A program made the position numbers and the translations under genes. DNA of 64,000 nt. Source: Allochromatium vinosum DSM 180. Its GTDB lineage: Bacteria; Pseudomonadota; Gammaproteobacteria; Chromatiales; Chromatiaceae. Shown in pieces: positions 46,844 through 59,739 of this stretch (positions are counted from its first letter, which is position 1; every line of letters starts with the position of its first letter). The notes beneath the pieces are model-generated. The model ran no database searches. It had not been told where the DNA came from and saw only the letters and a program-made list of their open reading frames with translations. The stretch spans positions 1,217,154 to 1,281,153 of the forward strand of contig NC_013851.1 in assembly GCF_000025485.1 (NCBI RefSeq), given 5' to 3'.

Positions 46844-48139
46844 TTATCCGAAGGTATCGTGCACGATGTTGTTGTACCAGCTATAGGCGTACTGCACCTC
46901 GCGCTCCAGCACCCAGTCCGGAGCATCGACCGGGGTGACCCCGCCCGAATCCGGCACCGATTCGATGGCCGAACCATCGGCGTTCGGCCGATAGATGGCC
47001 GCGACCGAGATCCCATAGGCCGGAGCCAGGATCGAGTAACAGGTGTTGAGATAGGACGGCGTGCCCGGCTCCTCGCCCTTGAGCAGCGCCACCACGGCGG
47101 CGGCGGCGACCTTGCCCTGGCTGTTGGCCGAATAGCCAGACTTGGGCATGGGATTGGCGATACAGGCATCGCCGATCACATGGATACCCTTGTGGATACT
47201 GGACTCGAAGGTCTTGATGTCGACCGGGCACCAGCCGGCGTCATTGGTCAGCCCGGCGATCTGTGCGATCTTGCCCGCGCGCTGCGGCGGAATGAGATTG
47301 ATGACATCGGCCTTGAACTCGTCGCCGAAGGCGGTCTCGACCATCATCTCGCCGCCATCGACCTTGACCACAGCGGAGTCCGGCCCCGGATGCCATTCGA
47401 TCATCGCATTCTCGGTGCCGAAACCATAGAGCCGCTCCCAGCCCTTGGAGAACTGGGACTGCTTGGAGAACGTCTGGCTGCTGTCGAGGATGATGACCTT
47501 CGACTTGGGTTTGTGAGCCTTCAGATAGTACGCGACCTGACTGGCGCGCTCATAGGGTCCGGGCGGGCAGCGGAAGGGCGCGGCCGGAGGGGCGATGACC
47601 ACGGTGCCGCCGTCCGCCATGTCTTCGAGCTGTTTGCGCAGGATGGCGGTCTGTTCGCCGGCCTTCCAGGCATGGGGCAGCTTGGCGGCGGCCTCCTCGC
47701 TGTAGCCCTCGATCTTGTCGTAGATCAGCTCGATTCCAGGGGCGACCACGCAGCGGTCATAGCCGAATTCGGCCCCGCCGGCAGTCTTGACCAGCTTCTT
47801 GTCCGGATCGATGCCGGTGGCGCTGTCGTGCACCACCTGAATGCCGTGCGCCCGGAGACCGTCATAGCCGTGCTTGATCGATTCGAGCTTGCGGTCGCCG
47901 CCGATGACCTCGTTGCTCAGATAGCAGGTGTAGTAATCCGTGTTGGGCTCGATCAGCGTGACCTCGATGCTGGGATCGGCGAGCTTGATGTACTTGGCGG
48001 CCGTCGCGCCGCCCGTGCCGCCGCCGACGACCACCACTTTGCGCCCGGCGCCGAAGGCGAGGTGCGGAAAACCCAGGATACCGACCGCCGCCACGGCGGC
48101 GCCCGAGGTCTTGATGAAATCGCGTCTGTTCAACGTCAT
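46844..48139 (-). CDS. fccB: Flavocytochrome c sulfide dehydrogenase, flavoprotein subunit FccB
   Basis: FccB oxidises sulfide to sulfur in the periplasm and passes electrons to the diheme subunit FccA. The 431-residue precursor has a twin-arginine signal ([18 protein letters not shown]), and the mature protein starts [11 protein letters not shown] at residue 31. C72 (mature Cys42) in [11 protein letters not shown] is the cysteine that carries FAD covalently. C191 and C367 (mature 161 and 337) in FRCPPGP and LNTCYSIL form the redox disulfide in the known structure. The mature length of 401 matches the Allochromatium vinosum enzyme, and I recall the sequence as near-identical. It lies 15 bp after fccA. 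Confidence 0.97.
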
Positions 48140-48154
48140 GTCCGTCTCCCCCGA

Positions 48155-48754
48155 TTATTGCTGGCTGGCGTAGAAGGCAAAGAGTGCGTCGAGTCCTGCA
48201 TCGCCCTCGGCCTTGAGCAGTTCCCTGAGCTTGCTCGCCATCTTTTTCTCCATCGGCCGGCGCTCCTCGCGGAAATCCGACATGGCGTACTGGAGATAGG
48301 GCGTCCACTGGCCGGCGAGGATGTGGTAGTCCTCCTCATCGGCAAGCGGCTTGCCGCCTTCGACATGGCACTTCTCGCAGTACTTGTCGTGCAGCTTCGC
48401 GCCCGTGTCGGCGAGTGCCGTGTCGAAGGACTGCTTGGCCGGCTGATAGGTCTGCTGCTTGAAGTAGCCGGCCATCTTCTCGAAGTCCGCCGTCGAGTAG
48501 CCCTTGGCGATACGGCCCATGATGGTCGAGGCGATCTCGCCGCTCTTGAAGCCTTCCATCACCTCGACGAAGACCATCGGGTCCATCTGGGCAATGGAGG
48601 GCGAGGCGGGGCCGACGCTGTTGCCATGGGTGCCGTGGCAGCCGGCGCAGTTGTTGGTCAGCATCTCGGCGGTAGGCTCGGCGCCGGCGTTGGATGCCAG
48701 TCCAAGCGCCAGCACGCTGGCCGCGAGCATGAGTCTCGGGGTGCTTTGGGTCAT
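48155..48754 (-). CDS. fccA: Flavocytochrome c sulfide dehydrogenase, diheme cytochrome subunit FccA
   Basis: FccA receives electrons from FccB and gives them to small cytochromes c. The 199-residue precursor has a Sec signal ending NAGA-EPTAE, leaving 174 residues, the known size of the A. vinosum subunit. Two c-type heme sites are CAGCH (36 to 40) and CEKCH (126 to 130). The ribosome site is GGAGAGGAG. Sec export for FccA and Tat export for FccB means the two subunits meet in the periplasm after separate routes. An imperfect palindrome lies about 25 bp upstream of the start. Confidence 0.97.
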
Positions 48755-48778
48755 GGTGTTGCTCCTCTCCTTCTTGGT

Positions 48779-48795
48779 TTGATTCAGTGATTCAA
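48779..48795. promoter_or_regulatory. Near-palindrome upstream of fccA
   Basis: The 17-bp sequence TTGATTCAGTGATTCAA is almost fully symmetric about its centre and lies 25 to 41 bp before the fccA start. It also reads as two GATTCA direct repeats 8 bp apart. It resembles an operator more than an FNR box, whose arms are closer together. Nothing proves the regulator. Confidence 0.35.
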
Positions 48796-48892
48796 CCGCT
48801 TTTGTTATGAGGTTATGGGTTGAATGCGACAGGCTGCGTGAACCTGTCAGTCACCCGCGCACGACACGGGCGTGCCTTCAGGCCGGTCCGGC

Positions 48893-49864
48893 TCAAGGCG
48901 TCTTGGAGGCCTTGGGTGCCAGGCGTGCGATCGCCTGCCGATGGCCGAGTTGGACGGCGATGTCGGCCGCCGTGCGGTCGGCGTCGTCCTTGAGATCGGT
49001 CCGGGCACCGGCCGCGATGAGCCGGTCGATGAGTTCGGCATGATCGGTGGCGACGGCCTCCATCAGCGCCGTCGTGCCCTTCCGGTCCTGCCGGTTGGGG
49101 TCGGCGCCCATGGCGAGCAGGCGCTCGACCATGGCGACATGGCCGTGTCCGACAGCCAGGATGAGCGCGGTCGAGCCGAGCGCATCGACCGCGTCGAGCT
49201 GGGCGCCGAGTCCGGCGAGCGTCTCGACGGCGCCGGCCTGCCCCTGATCGGCGGCGATGAGCAGTGCCGTGGCGCCCTGTTTGTCGCGCGCCTCCAGATC
49301 CGCGCCGCCCTCGATCAGCAGGGGCAGCACCCCGGTCTCGCCCTTGGACGCCGCCTGCATCAGCGCCGTGCGGCCTTCGCGATCGGCGGCCTTGGGATCG
49401 GCGCCCTTGAACAGCAGCTGCTCGACCATGTCGGTGATGCCGTGACGCGAGGCGATCATGAGCGCATCCCAGCCGGAGCGGGTGCGATCATGGACATGGG
49501 CGCCGCGCTCCAGGAGCAGCGCACTGATGCCGATGTGTCCGGCCTCGGCGGCGAAGGTCAGCGGAGTACAGCCGGCGACGGTGCGGGCATTGACGTCGGC
49601 GCCACGGCTCAGAAGCAGGGCGACGGTCTCCAGATCGTCGCCCTCGACGGCGAACATGAGCGCGGTCTTGCCGAACTGATTGGGAGCGTCGACGTGCGCG
49701 CCCTGATCGAGCAGCTCGGCGGCGGTCTCGGTGTCGCCGATCATGGCGTTCAGCCGCAGCTCGGTCTCCAGATCCGGCTCGGCGGCGCAGACGGACGAGC
49801 CGGCCAACAGCAGGGCCGAGGCGAGCAGCGGGGCGCGAAGGCGGGATGTGCGGATTGGGTCCAT
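48893..49864 (-). CDS. Periplasmic ankyrin-repeat protein
   Basis: The 323-residue precursor has a Sec signal ([17 protein letters not shown]). About eight ankyrin repeats of the G-x-TALM-A form follow, for example [29 protein letters not shown]. Ankyrin repeats bind other proteins; no catalytic motif is present. It is encoded just downstream of the NapC-type cytochrome and just upstream of fccA, all on the minus strand, with 33 bp to the cytochrome gene. A periplasmic ankyrin beside cytochromes may be a scaffold or assembly factor for electron-transfer proteins. Ankyrin proteins also accompany catalase in some bacteria (AnkB), where they support its activity. Confidence 0.85.
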
Positions 49865-49897
49865 GGCGGCCTCTTGGCGTGCGCGGCGCCTCCCGGA

Positions 49898-50452
49898 TCA
49901 GGAGGCGTCGTCCGGCTCGGTTGGCTCGTGATGGGCCACGCCCTTGTGGCACTCGATACAGGTCTGGCCCTTGTCCTGGGCGGCGGAGTGGCGGCTGCGC
50001 GCCGAGCGGCTCTGCTCGGAGAGATCCATGTCAGCGTAATCGTGGCAGCTGCGGCATTCGCGTGAATCGCTGGCCTCCAGGCGCTTCCAGACCAGATTGG
50101 CCAGATACCAGCGGCGGGCCTCGAACTTCTCGGGCGTGTCGATGGTTCCCATGACCTCGTGATAGACGTCCTTGGCGGCCACGATCTTGGTGACGAGCTT
50201 GGGTCCGAGTTCCTTGGGCACGTGGCAGTCGGCGCAGGTAGCCTGGACGCCCGAGGTGTTCTTGTAGTGGAGCGACTCCTTGTACTCCTCGAAATTGGTC
50301 TGCATGGTGTGACAGGAGGTGCAGAATTCGAGGGTATTGGTGGTCTTGATGCCGAAGTCGACGGCCCAGACGAACACGATGCCTCCGACGAACATCAACC
50401 CCAGGGCGAGCAGTGAAAAGCGCTTGGCCGACGAGGCCGCGTGCTTCGACAT
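49898..50452 (-). CDS. NapC/NirT-family tetraheme cytochrome c
   Basis: This is a membrane-anchored cytochrome that usually takes electrons from quinol to a periplasmic partner. It has an N-terminal membrane anchor (residues 12 to 32) and four CXXCH heme sites at 44 to 48, 73 to 77, 133 to 137 and 165 to 169 (CTSCH, CADCH, CRSCH, CIECH). The start at 50452 (MSKHAASSAK) was chosen because GGAGG stands 9 nt before it; that GGAGG directly abuts the ATG at 50461, so the latter is unlikely. At 184 residues it is the normal size. There is no nitrate or DMSO reductase gene nearby to be its partner. Sulfide or sulfur metabolism is possible from context. Confidence 0.9.
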   Translation of the reverse strand: MSKHAASSAKRFSLLALGLMFVGGIVFVWAVDFGIKTTNTLEFCTSCHTMQTNFEEYKESLHYKNTSGVQATCADCHVPKELGPKLVTKIVAAKDVYHEVMGTIDTPEKFEARRWYLANLVWKRLEASDSRECRSCHDYADMDLSEQSRSARSRHSAAQDKGQTCIECHKGVAHHEPTEPDDAS

Positions 50453-50653
50453 TGTGGACATCCTCCAATGGCGGGCGGTTTGTTATGACACCGCTCTAAT
50501 CGGCCGTTCGAGGAGGCGCCTGCCTCATCGAACGGCTCGTCGATTGATAATTGTCATGGATCTTAAAACAAAGCCGGTTGGGATGTATAGCTTTCGATCG
50601 ACCGCACGAGGCCGTCGAAGCTCAGCCTCGTGCGCGGGGAGGAGGAGGGCGGG

Positions 50654-51721
50654 TCAGGTGCGTGCCGGACGCCCGATGCCGCGTTCGCGGGCGAAGTCGA
50701 GCATGCGCTGGATGGAGACGATGGCACGTTCACGGATGGCCGGGTCGATGCGGATCTCCTGATCGCCGGTCCGCAGCACCTGCTCCAGATTCTGGAGTGC
50801 GTTCATCGCCATCCAGGGGCAGTGAGCACAGCTCTCGCAGGTCGCGCCCTCGCCGGCGGTGGGGGCGGGGATGAGGATCTTGTCCGGGGCGATCTGGCGC
50901 ATCTTCCAGAAGATGCCGGCATCGGTGGCGACGATGAACTCGCGGTTCGGCAGCTCGGCCACCGCGCGGATCAACTGGGTGGTCGAGCCGACCACGTCAG
51001 CCTGATCGACCACTTCGTCGGGCGATTCGGGATGCACCAGCACGGCCGCGTCCGGGTGTAGCTTGCGCACCCGCTCCAGGGCGAACGACTTGAACTCCTC
51101 GTGCACCACGCAGGCGCCGTTCCAGAGCAGCATCTCGGCCCCGGTCACGCGCTCGACATAGCGTCCGAGATGCTTGTCGGGCGCCCAGAGGATCTTCTCG
51201 CCGCGCGCGGCCAGATGCTCGACCACCGGCAGGGCGATGCTGGAGGTCACGACCCAGTCGGCGCGCGCCTTGACCGCCGCGCTGGTGTTGGCGTAGACGA
51301 CGACGGTGTGGTCCGGATGGGCGTCGCAGAAGGCGGTGAACTCATCCGCCGGACAGCCCTCGTCGAGCGAGCAGGTGGCGCGCAGATCCGGCATCAGCAC
51401 CCGCTTCTCGGGGTTGAGGATCTTGGCCGTCTCGCCCATGAAGCGCACGCCGCAGACGACCAGGGTCTCGGCATCGGTCTCGGTGCCGAAACGCGCCATC
51501 TCCAGCGAGTCGGCGACGTATCCCCCTGTTTCCTCGGCCAGCGACTGGAGTTCGGGGTCGGTGTAGTAATGGGCGACCAGGACGGCGTTGCGCTCCGCGA
51601 GCAATCGGCGGATGCGCGACCTGAGATCGGTGCGTTCGGCGGCGTTCAGCTCGGGCCACTGGGGATGCGGCGGGACATCGATCGAGCGGATCGGGAGCGC
51701 CTCGGACGAGGGATTGGTCAT
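50654..51721 (-). CDS. nadA: Quinolinate synthase NadA
   Basis: NadA condenses iminoaspartate with dihydroxyacetone phosphate to quinolinate, the first committed step to NAD. The 355-residue protein has cluster cysteines C117, C204 and C301, with the 87- and 97-residue spacings of E. coli NadA (113, 200, 297), in [22 protein letters not shown] and [12 protein letters not shown]. It also has [13 protein letters not shown] and [12 protein letters not shown]. It needs an oxygen-sensitive [4Fe-4S] cluster. It follows the GTPase gene by 15 bp. Confidence 0.96.
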   Translation of the reverse strand: MTNPSSEALPIRSIDVPPHPQWPELNAAERTDLRSRIRRLLAERNAVLVAHYYTDPELQSLAEETGGYVADSLEMARFGTETDAETLVVCGVRFMGETAKILNPEKRVLMPDLRATCSLDEGCPADEFTAFCDAHPDHTVVVYANTSAAVKARADWVVTSSIALPVVEHLAARGEKILWAPDKHLGRYVERVTGAEMLLWNGACVVHEEFKSFALERVRKLHPDAAVLVHPESPDEVVDQADVVGSTTQLIRAVAELPNREFIVATDAGIFWKMRQIAPDKILIPAPTAGEGATCESCAHCPWMAMNALQNLEQVLRTGDQEIRIDPAIRERAIVSIQRMLDFARERGIGRPART

Positions 51722-51736
51722 GCGTGTGCTCTGCTA

Positions 51737-53185
51737 TCAGTTCTTGGGCAAGCGGTTTGGGTTGGTGAAACGCTCGTTCAAGGTCTGGATGTAGCTCTCG
51801 CAGCTCTGCAAGACCTCGTCGAGTTCGGTGCGCGTCTTGCGGCCCCAGCCGAATGGACGACCCAGGATCATGGGGCGCCAGAAGCGGGTATTGTTCTTGA
51901 AGGCCGCGACGACGTTGCCCGGAGGATCGATCTTCGCGACCTGCTTGCGCAGCCAGGGCATGAGGCTGAGCGCGGCCAGATGACGGATCGCGAAGTGGAT
52001 CAGGATCGCCAGCACCAGCAGGGCGCCTTCCAGCCCCATCAGACCCCAGGGAATGCTCTTGACCAGCTCCAGCCATTCGGCGCGATAGGTCATGCCCTGC
52101 CAGTGGTTGGCCTGGAGGCTCCAGGTCATGAAGCCGGCGACGGCGCCGATCAGCAGCACGGCTTCCGTGGTCAGCGTCCGCCGGCGCCAGCGGCGCATCG
52201 TCTCCTGGAGCAGGGGCACGGAATCCCGGGTGAATTCGGTCGCGCTCTTGCGCAGTGCGGCGATGATGCGATAGGCGCGCTCGACCTCGACATGCTCCAT
52301 GCGCCGGTAGATGTCGTTGAGGTCTTCGTCGCGCTTCTTCTCGAAGCGCTTGCGCCGGTGCTCGTCGGGGATGTGGATCGCCACCTCGGGGCAGTAGATG
52401 GTGTAGAAACGCCCGGCCGTCAGTCCTGCCTCGCCGATGGAGCGCAGCCAGGCGGCGACCACGTCCTCGGGGTTGTCCTCGCCGGCGGCCGAGTCGAGCT
52501 GATTGAGGATGTAGAGGAACTTGCCGGCGTCGGCGCGCTTGATGGTGTCGGAGACCAGATGCTTGAGGGTGTCGCGCATGGCGCCCGGCTCGGGGTGGCG
52601 CGCGTCGAAGAACACCAACACCAGATCCGAGAGATCGATCATGTGATCGGTGATGCGCAGCACGCCGGTGCGCTGGGCGTCGGCATCGAATCCGGGCGAG
52701 TCGATGATGATCTTGCCGCGCAGCCGCTCGCTGTTGCAGGTCTTGAGCTGGAGATAGGTGTCGATGCGGCTGCCCTCGCCGCCGGCGACTTCCTCGATGG
52801 CGTGCGACATGCGGAAGAAGGGGAAGCGCGGGTCGGAGTCGAGCGCCACGCCGGGCAGGGTGTGGCTGATGTCCTCGGGGCTGTAGACGATGACGGTGAA
52901 GCGGTCGTCGACGGCCTGGTTGCCCGAGCGCTGGAGCTTGTGGCCGAGATAGTAGTTGATGAAGGTCGACTTGCCGGCCGAGAAGGTGCCCAGGATCGAG
53001 ATCAGCGGCCACCAGGGGATCTGGGTCGCGAAGGACTGATTCGGCGCCATCAGGCCCATGCGATAGGCGACGCGATCGAGCACCCGAAAGCTTTGTACCG
53101 CGCTCAGGAGCACGGGGTTCTCCTGCTCCAGGTGGGATTCGAGCTCGGACAGACGTTGCTGGAGGGCGTCGGCCGTTGACGTCAT
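51737..53185 (-). CDS. Dynamin-family membrane GTPase
   Basis: The 482-residue protein has a GTPase domain with P-loop LGTFSAGKST, switch-like FTVIVYSPED, DSPGFD and NQLD. A helical region follows, then two membrane segments near residues 345 to 365 and 385 to 410, and a charged C-terminus. It fits bacterial dynamin-like proteins that remodel membranes. The start at ATG 53185 has a GAGG ribosome site 9 nt upstream; an in-frame GTG at 53251 gives an arginine-rich extension that looks non-coding. Bacterial dynamin-like proteins often come in pairs, but only one is seen here. Its neighbours recA and nadA suggest no special role. Confidence 0.85.
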   Translation of the reverse strand: MTSTADALQQRLSELESHLEQENPVLLSAVQSFRVLDRVAYRMGLMAPNQSFATQIPWWPLISILGTFSAGKSTFINYYLGHKLQRSGNQAVDDRFTVIVYSPEDISHTLPGVALDSDPRFPFFRMSHAIEEVAGGEGSRIDTYLQLKTCNSERLRGKIIIDSPGFDADAQRTGVLRITDHMIDLSDLVLVFFDARHPEPGAMRDTLKHLVSDTIKRADAGKFLYILNQLDSAAGEDNPEDVVAAWLRSIGEAGLTAGRFYTIYCPEVAIHIPDEHRRKRFEKKRDEDLNDIYRRMEHVEVERAYRIIAALRKSATEFTRDSVPLLQETMRRWRRRTLTTEAVLLIGAVAGFMTWSLQANHWQGMTYRAEWLELVKSIPWGLMGLEGALLVLAILIHFAIRHLAALSLMPWLRKQVAKIDPPGNVVAAFKNNTRFWRPMILGRPFGWGRKTRTELDEVLQSCESYIQTLNERFTNPNRLPKN

Positions 53186-53293
53186 CGGGGAGTTCCTCGG
53201 TTGCGTGTGGGTTGAGCGGGCGCTGTCGCGGGTGTCGCGACGAGTCGGCACAGGCAGGGACTGGCTACCACGAAAATAGGCCGGAATATTACA

Positions 53294-53305
53294 CCTGATA
53301 TCAGG
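53294..53305. promoter_or_regulatory. Perfect 12-bp palindrome in the recA-GTPase intergenic region
   Basis: CCTGATATCAGG is fully symmetric. It lies 140 bp upstream of recA and 109 bp upstream of the divergent GTPase start, in a 259-bp region that holds no gene. I find no CTG-N10-CAG pair, the gammaproteobacterial LexA box, in the region. Confidence 0.35.
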
Positions 53306-53444
53306 GGTGAAGGTAGTCGTTCGACCGGACAGTCCGGCTCAACCGAGGCGCATATGAAGTTGGCCGAGGCTTGTGTCATAATTTTCAGCCGATTTGCCCG
53401 CTGGGGACACTGGTTCGGGAGCCCAACTCGCACAGGAGACCGTA

Positions 53445-54488
<1,044 letters not shown>

Positions 54489-54563
54489 TCCCTGAACGAT
54501 CCGGTCCAAGATCCGGCCTCGACCCCGACTGATGCGGACGACGCCATCGACGAGGCGGCGCGC

Positions 54564-54983
54564 GTGGCTCTGCGCCTGCTGGTCGCGCGCGAGCATTCGT
54601 GCCTGGAGCTGACCCGCAAGCTCAGCGCGCGCGGCCTGACGCCCGAGGCCATCGCTGGCTCGCTCGCTCGCCTGATCGATGAGGGTGCACTCGACGAATC
54701 GCGTCTGGCCGCGCACTATGTCGCCGAACGCGCCGGCAAGGGCTTCGGCCCGCTGCGCATCCGCGCCGAGTTGCGCGACAAGGGACTTGCCGACAGCCTG
54801 ATCGACCGCCATCTCCAACCCATGAACGACACCTGGCCCGAAGTCCTGGCGCGCACCCACGAGCGTCGCTTCGGCCAGTCACAACCCAGCGACCGTTCCG
54901 ACTATGCCAAACGCGCGCGTTTCCTCGAACAGCGTGGTTTCACGCCCGATTCGATCCGGCGCCTGCTGCGCTTTCCTGACTGA
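54564..54983 (+). CDS. recX: Regulatory protein RecX
   Basis: RecX caps RecA filaments and limits recombination. The frame is in phase with recA and follows its stop. A GTG at 54564 gives 139 residues beginning ALRLLVAREHSCLELTRKLSA. An in-frame CTG at 54492 would add 24 residues, and no ATG, GTG or TTG lies between; RecX normally has 10 to 20 residues before this helix, so the true start could be upstream. The three-helix repeats are visible, including IDEGALDESRLAAHYVAERAGKGFGPLRIRAEL. It is cotranscribed with recA and alaS. Confidence 0.88.
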   Translation: MALRLLVAREHSCLELTRKLSARGLTPEAIAGSLARLIDEGALDESRLAAHYVAERAGKGFGPLRIRAELRDKGLADSLIDRHLQPMNDTWPEVLARTHERRFGQSQPSDRSDYAKRARFLEQRGFTPDSIRRLLRFPD

Positions 54984-55022
54984 CCCGAGCCGTGCGGCGA
55001 ACGGTCCATTCGAGACTTTCCA

Positions 55023-57626
<2,604 letters not shown>

Positions 57627-57680
57627 TTTTTCCTACTGAACGCTGATCCAAATGAAAGACGTGCAATCCAGGTATCAACG

Positions 57681-58910
57681 ATGGCCCTGATCGTTCAAAA
57701 ATACGGCGGAACCTCGGTCGGGAGCATCGAGCGCATCCAGGCGGTGGCTGAGCGCGTCAAGCGCTGGCGCGATCAGGGCGATCAGGTGGTGGTCGTGGTC
57801 TCGGCCATGTCCGGTGAGACCGACCGTCTGATCAAGCTGGCCAAACAGCTCCAGGAACGTCCCGAGCCGCGTGAGCTCGACGTGTTGCTGTCGACCGGCG
57901 AGCAGGTGACGATCGCGCTCCTGAGCATGGCGCTGACCGCCCAGGGCTGCCCGGCGCGATCCTACACAGGCGCCCAGGTCCACATCCTGACCGACAGTGC
58001 CCACAACAAGGCCCGCATCCGCGACATCGACGCCGCGCGCGTGCGCGCCGACCTCGAAGCCGGGCGGGTGGTCGTGGTCGCCGGTTTCCAGGGCATCGAC
58101 GAGCAGGGCGACATCACCACGCTCGGACGCGGCGGCTCGGACACCTCGGCGGTGGCCATCGCCGCTGCGCTCAAGGCCGACGAGTGCCAGATCTACACCG
58201 ACGTCGACGGCGTCTACACCACCGACCCGCGGGTCGAGCCGAAGGCGCGCAAGCTCGATCGCATCACCTTCGAAGAGATGCTGGAAATGGCCAGCCTCGG
58301 CTCCAAGGTGCTCCAGATCCGCTCGGTCGAATTCGCCGGCAAGTACCGGGTTCCATTGCGCGTGCTCTCCAGCTTCGAGGAAGGCGAGGGCACATTGATC
58401 AGTTTCGAGGACAACGACGTGGAAGACGCCAAGATCTCCGGAATCGCCTTCAGCCGTGACGAGGCCAAGCTGACCGTGCTCGGCGTACCGGACCAGCCGG
58501 GCGTGGCGCACCGCATCCTCGGTCCGATCGCCGAGGCCAACATCGAAGTCGACATGATCGTGCAGAACGTCGGCGCCGATGAGTCGACCACCGACTTCAC
58601 CTTCACCGTGCACCGCAACGACTATGCGCCAGCACTCGAGATCCTTCAACGCACGGCCAATGAACTGGGCGCACGCCAGGTGACGGGCGATGCCTCCATC
58701 GTCAAGATCTCGCTCGTCGGCGTCGGGATGCGCAGTCACGCTGGGATCGCCAGCCGTATGTTCGCCAGTCTGGCCAAGGAAGGGATCAATATCCGCATGA
58801 TCTCGACCTCGGAGATCAAGATCTCGGTGGTGGTCGACGAGAAGTATCTGGAGCTGGGCGTTCGCACACTCCATGATGCCTTTGGGTTGGGTCAGCCCGC
58901 TACAGCCTGA
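57681..58910 (+). CDS. lysC: Aspartate kinase LysC
   Basis: LysC phosphorylates aspartate, the first step toward lysine, threonine, methionine and diaminopimelate. The 409-residue protein opens [18 protein letters not shown] and has [18 protein letters not shown] and [13 protein letters not shown]. Two C-terminal ACT domains ([17 protein letters not shown], and [19 protein letters not shown]) are the allosteric part. The single-domain length, without homoserine dehydrogenase, agrees with the Pseudomonas type. The same gene order alaS-lysC-csrA is known there. Confidence 0.97.
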   Translation: MALIVQKYGGTSVGSIERIQAVAERVKRWRDQGDQVVVVVSAMSGETDRLIKLAKQLQERPEPRELDVLLSTGEQVTIALLSMALTAQGCPARSYTGAQVHILTDSAHNKARIRDIDAARVRADLEAGRVVVVAGFQGIDEQGDITTLGRGGSDTSAVAIAAALKADECQIYTDVDGVYTTDPRVEPKARKLDRITFEEMLEMASLGSKVLQIRSVEFAGKYRVPLRVLSSFEEGEGTLISFEDNDVEDAKISGIAFSRDEAKLTVLGVPDQPGVAHRILGPIAEANIEVDMIVQNVGADESTTDFTFTVHRNDYAPALEILQRTANELGARQVTGDASIVKISLVGVGMRSHAGIASRMFASLAKEGINIRMISTSEIKISVVVDEKYLELGVRTLHDAFGLGQPATA

Positions 58911-58954
58911 CCTCGCTATCGCCGCCGCTCCATCGAGTCGTCGAATACCGACCG

Positions 58955-58995
58955 TTCGTCGAAAACAGGTGTTTCGAATGCTTGTTTTTGACGAA
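58955..58995. promoter_or_regulatory. Long inverted repeat before csrA
   Basis: Two 13-bp arms (58955..58967 and 58983..58995) pair with only one G-T wobble. A TTGACG -35-like hexamer overlaps the right arm. It lies 45 bp after lysC. It could end the lysC transcript or be an operator for the csrA promoter. Confidence 0.4.
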
Positions 58996-59017
58996 TCAAG
59001 CTAAATTGTACTTGCAG

Positions 59018-59206
59018 TGGGATCTTGCTCTATGGCGATCCCATTGGAGTTGGTAGAATACCAAGCATGGAGCCTGGCTCTCGCAGCTTGGTTCAGGCGT
59101 GGTTCAACCCTTGCGCGGTGGCCGCGCAAGCAAGGTCGGGTTTGCCGGACCGGATGAATCATTCATTTAATTCGGATTTAGGGACTCATATAGGGAGACC
59201 GAGACA
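59018..59206 (+). promoter_or_regulatory. Structured csrA leader with repeated GGA motifs
   Basis: Three perfect stem-loops are visible: TGGGATC/GATCCCA at 59018..59043, TTGGTA/TACCAA at 59050..59064, and CTTGCGCGG/CCGCGCAAG at 59110..59130. Many GGA triplets lie between them and near the start codon, two in AGGGA contexts just before the ATG. CsrA binds such ANGGA sites, so autoregulation is likely. The leader may also act as a separate small RNA. Confidence 0.5.
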
Positions 59207-59425
59207 ATGTTGATTTTGACTCGCAGGGTTGGCGAAACGTTGATGATCGGTGACGAAGTGACGGTAACCGTTCTCGGCGTCAAGGGCAATCAGGTCCGGA
59301 TCGGCGTCAATGCTCCGCGGGATGTGGCCGTGCATCGCGAAGAGATCTATGAGCGCATCAAGCGCGAACAGGCCGGCGTCGGTCAGGACGCGCCCGTGAT
59401 GGGGCAGCCCGTTCAGTACGACTGA
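59207..59425 (+). CDS. csrA: Carbon storage regulator CsrA (RsmA)
   Basis: CsrA is an RNA-binding dimer that represses or activates many mRNAs by binding GGA motifs. The 72-residue protein starts [20 protein letters not shown] and has [22 protein letters not shown], which includes the RNA-binding arginine and the GxxAP segment. The length is normal with a short tail. The gene follows lysC by about 300 bp and lies 118 bp upstream of tRNA-Ser. The AGGGA sequences around its ribosome site suggest it binds its own mRNA. Confidence 0.97.
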   Translation: MLILTRRVGETLMIGDEVTVTVLGVKGNQVRIGVNAPRDVAVHREEIYERIKREQAGVGQDAPVMGQPVQYD

Positions 59426-59542
59426 TTCGGGGCGTTTGAAAGTTCAGCCGGGTGTGTTATCATGCCCGGCCTGTTCGGTGATAAAGAGTCGAGGCTTCCG
59501 GTCGGAACGTCGGCATTCAAACCGGATAGGCTCGTTGTTCAC

Positions 59543-59633
59543 GGAGAGATGGCCGAGTGGCTGAAGGCGCTCCCCTGCTAAGGGAGTATAGGCTAATCCC
59601 CTATCGAGGGTTCGAATCCCTCTCTCTCCGCCA
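59543..59633 (+). tRNA. serV: tRNA-Ser(GCU)
   Basis: The acceptor arms GGAGAGA (59543..59549) and TCTCTCC (59623..59629) pair perfectly and are followed by G and an encoded CCA (59631..59633). The anticodon stem CTCCC/GGGAG encloses a loop with anticodon GCT at 59577..59579. A long variable arm and the TTCGAATCC T loop identify a class II serine tRNA. A tRNA-Ser just after csrA is conserved in this bacterial class. Confidence 0.95.
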
Positions 59634-59642
59634 TTTCAATAC

Positions 59643-59668
59643 GCAAACATTTCAATCAAATGTTTTGC
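59643..59668 (+). terminator. Possible terminator downstream of tRNA-Ser
   Basis: AAACATTT and AAATGTTT form an 8-bp AT-rich stem with a 5-nt loop, followed by TGC rather than a clean T run. It lies 11 bp after the tRNA CCA and may trim or end its transcript; confidence is low. Confidence 0.35.
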
Positions 59669-59739
59669 ACCTCCCACCTTGATTGCCCTGCTGTTTTCCC
59701 CTTCGGGGTTCAATCAAACCCTGTCGCTCTGACTATTAC

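Noticed and set aside
59025..59213. Short open frame of 62 codons upstream of csrA
   Set aside because: It lies inside the structured leader, overlaps the csrA start and has no ribosome site; its translation is not protein-like.
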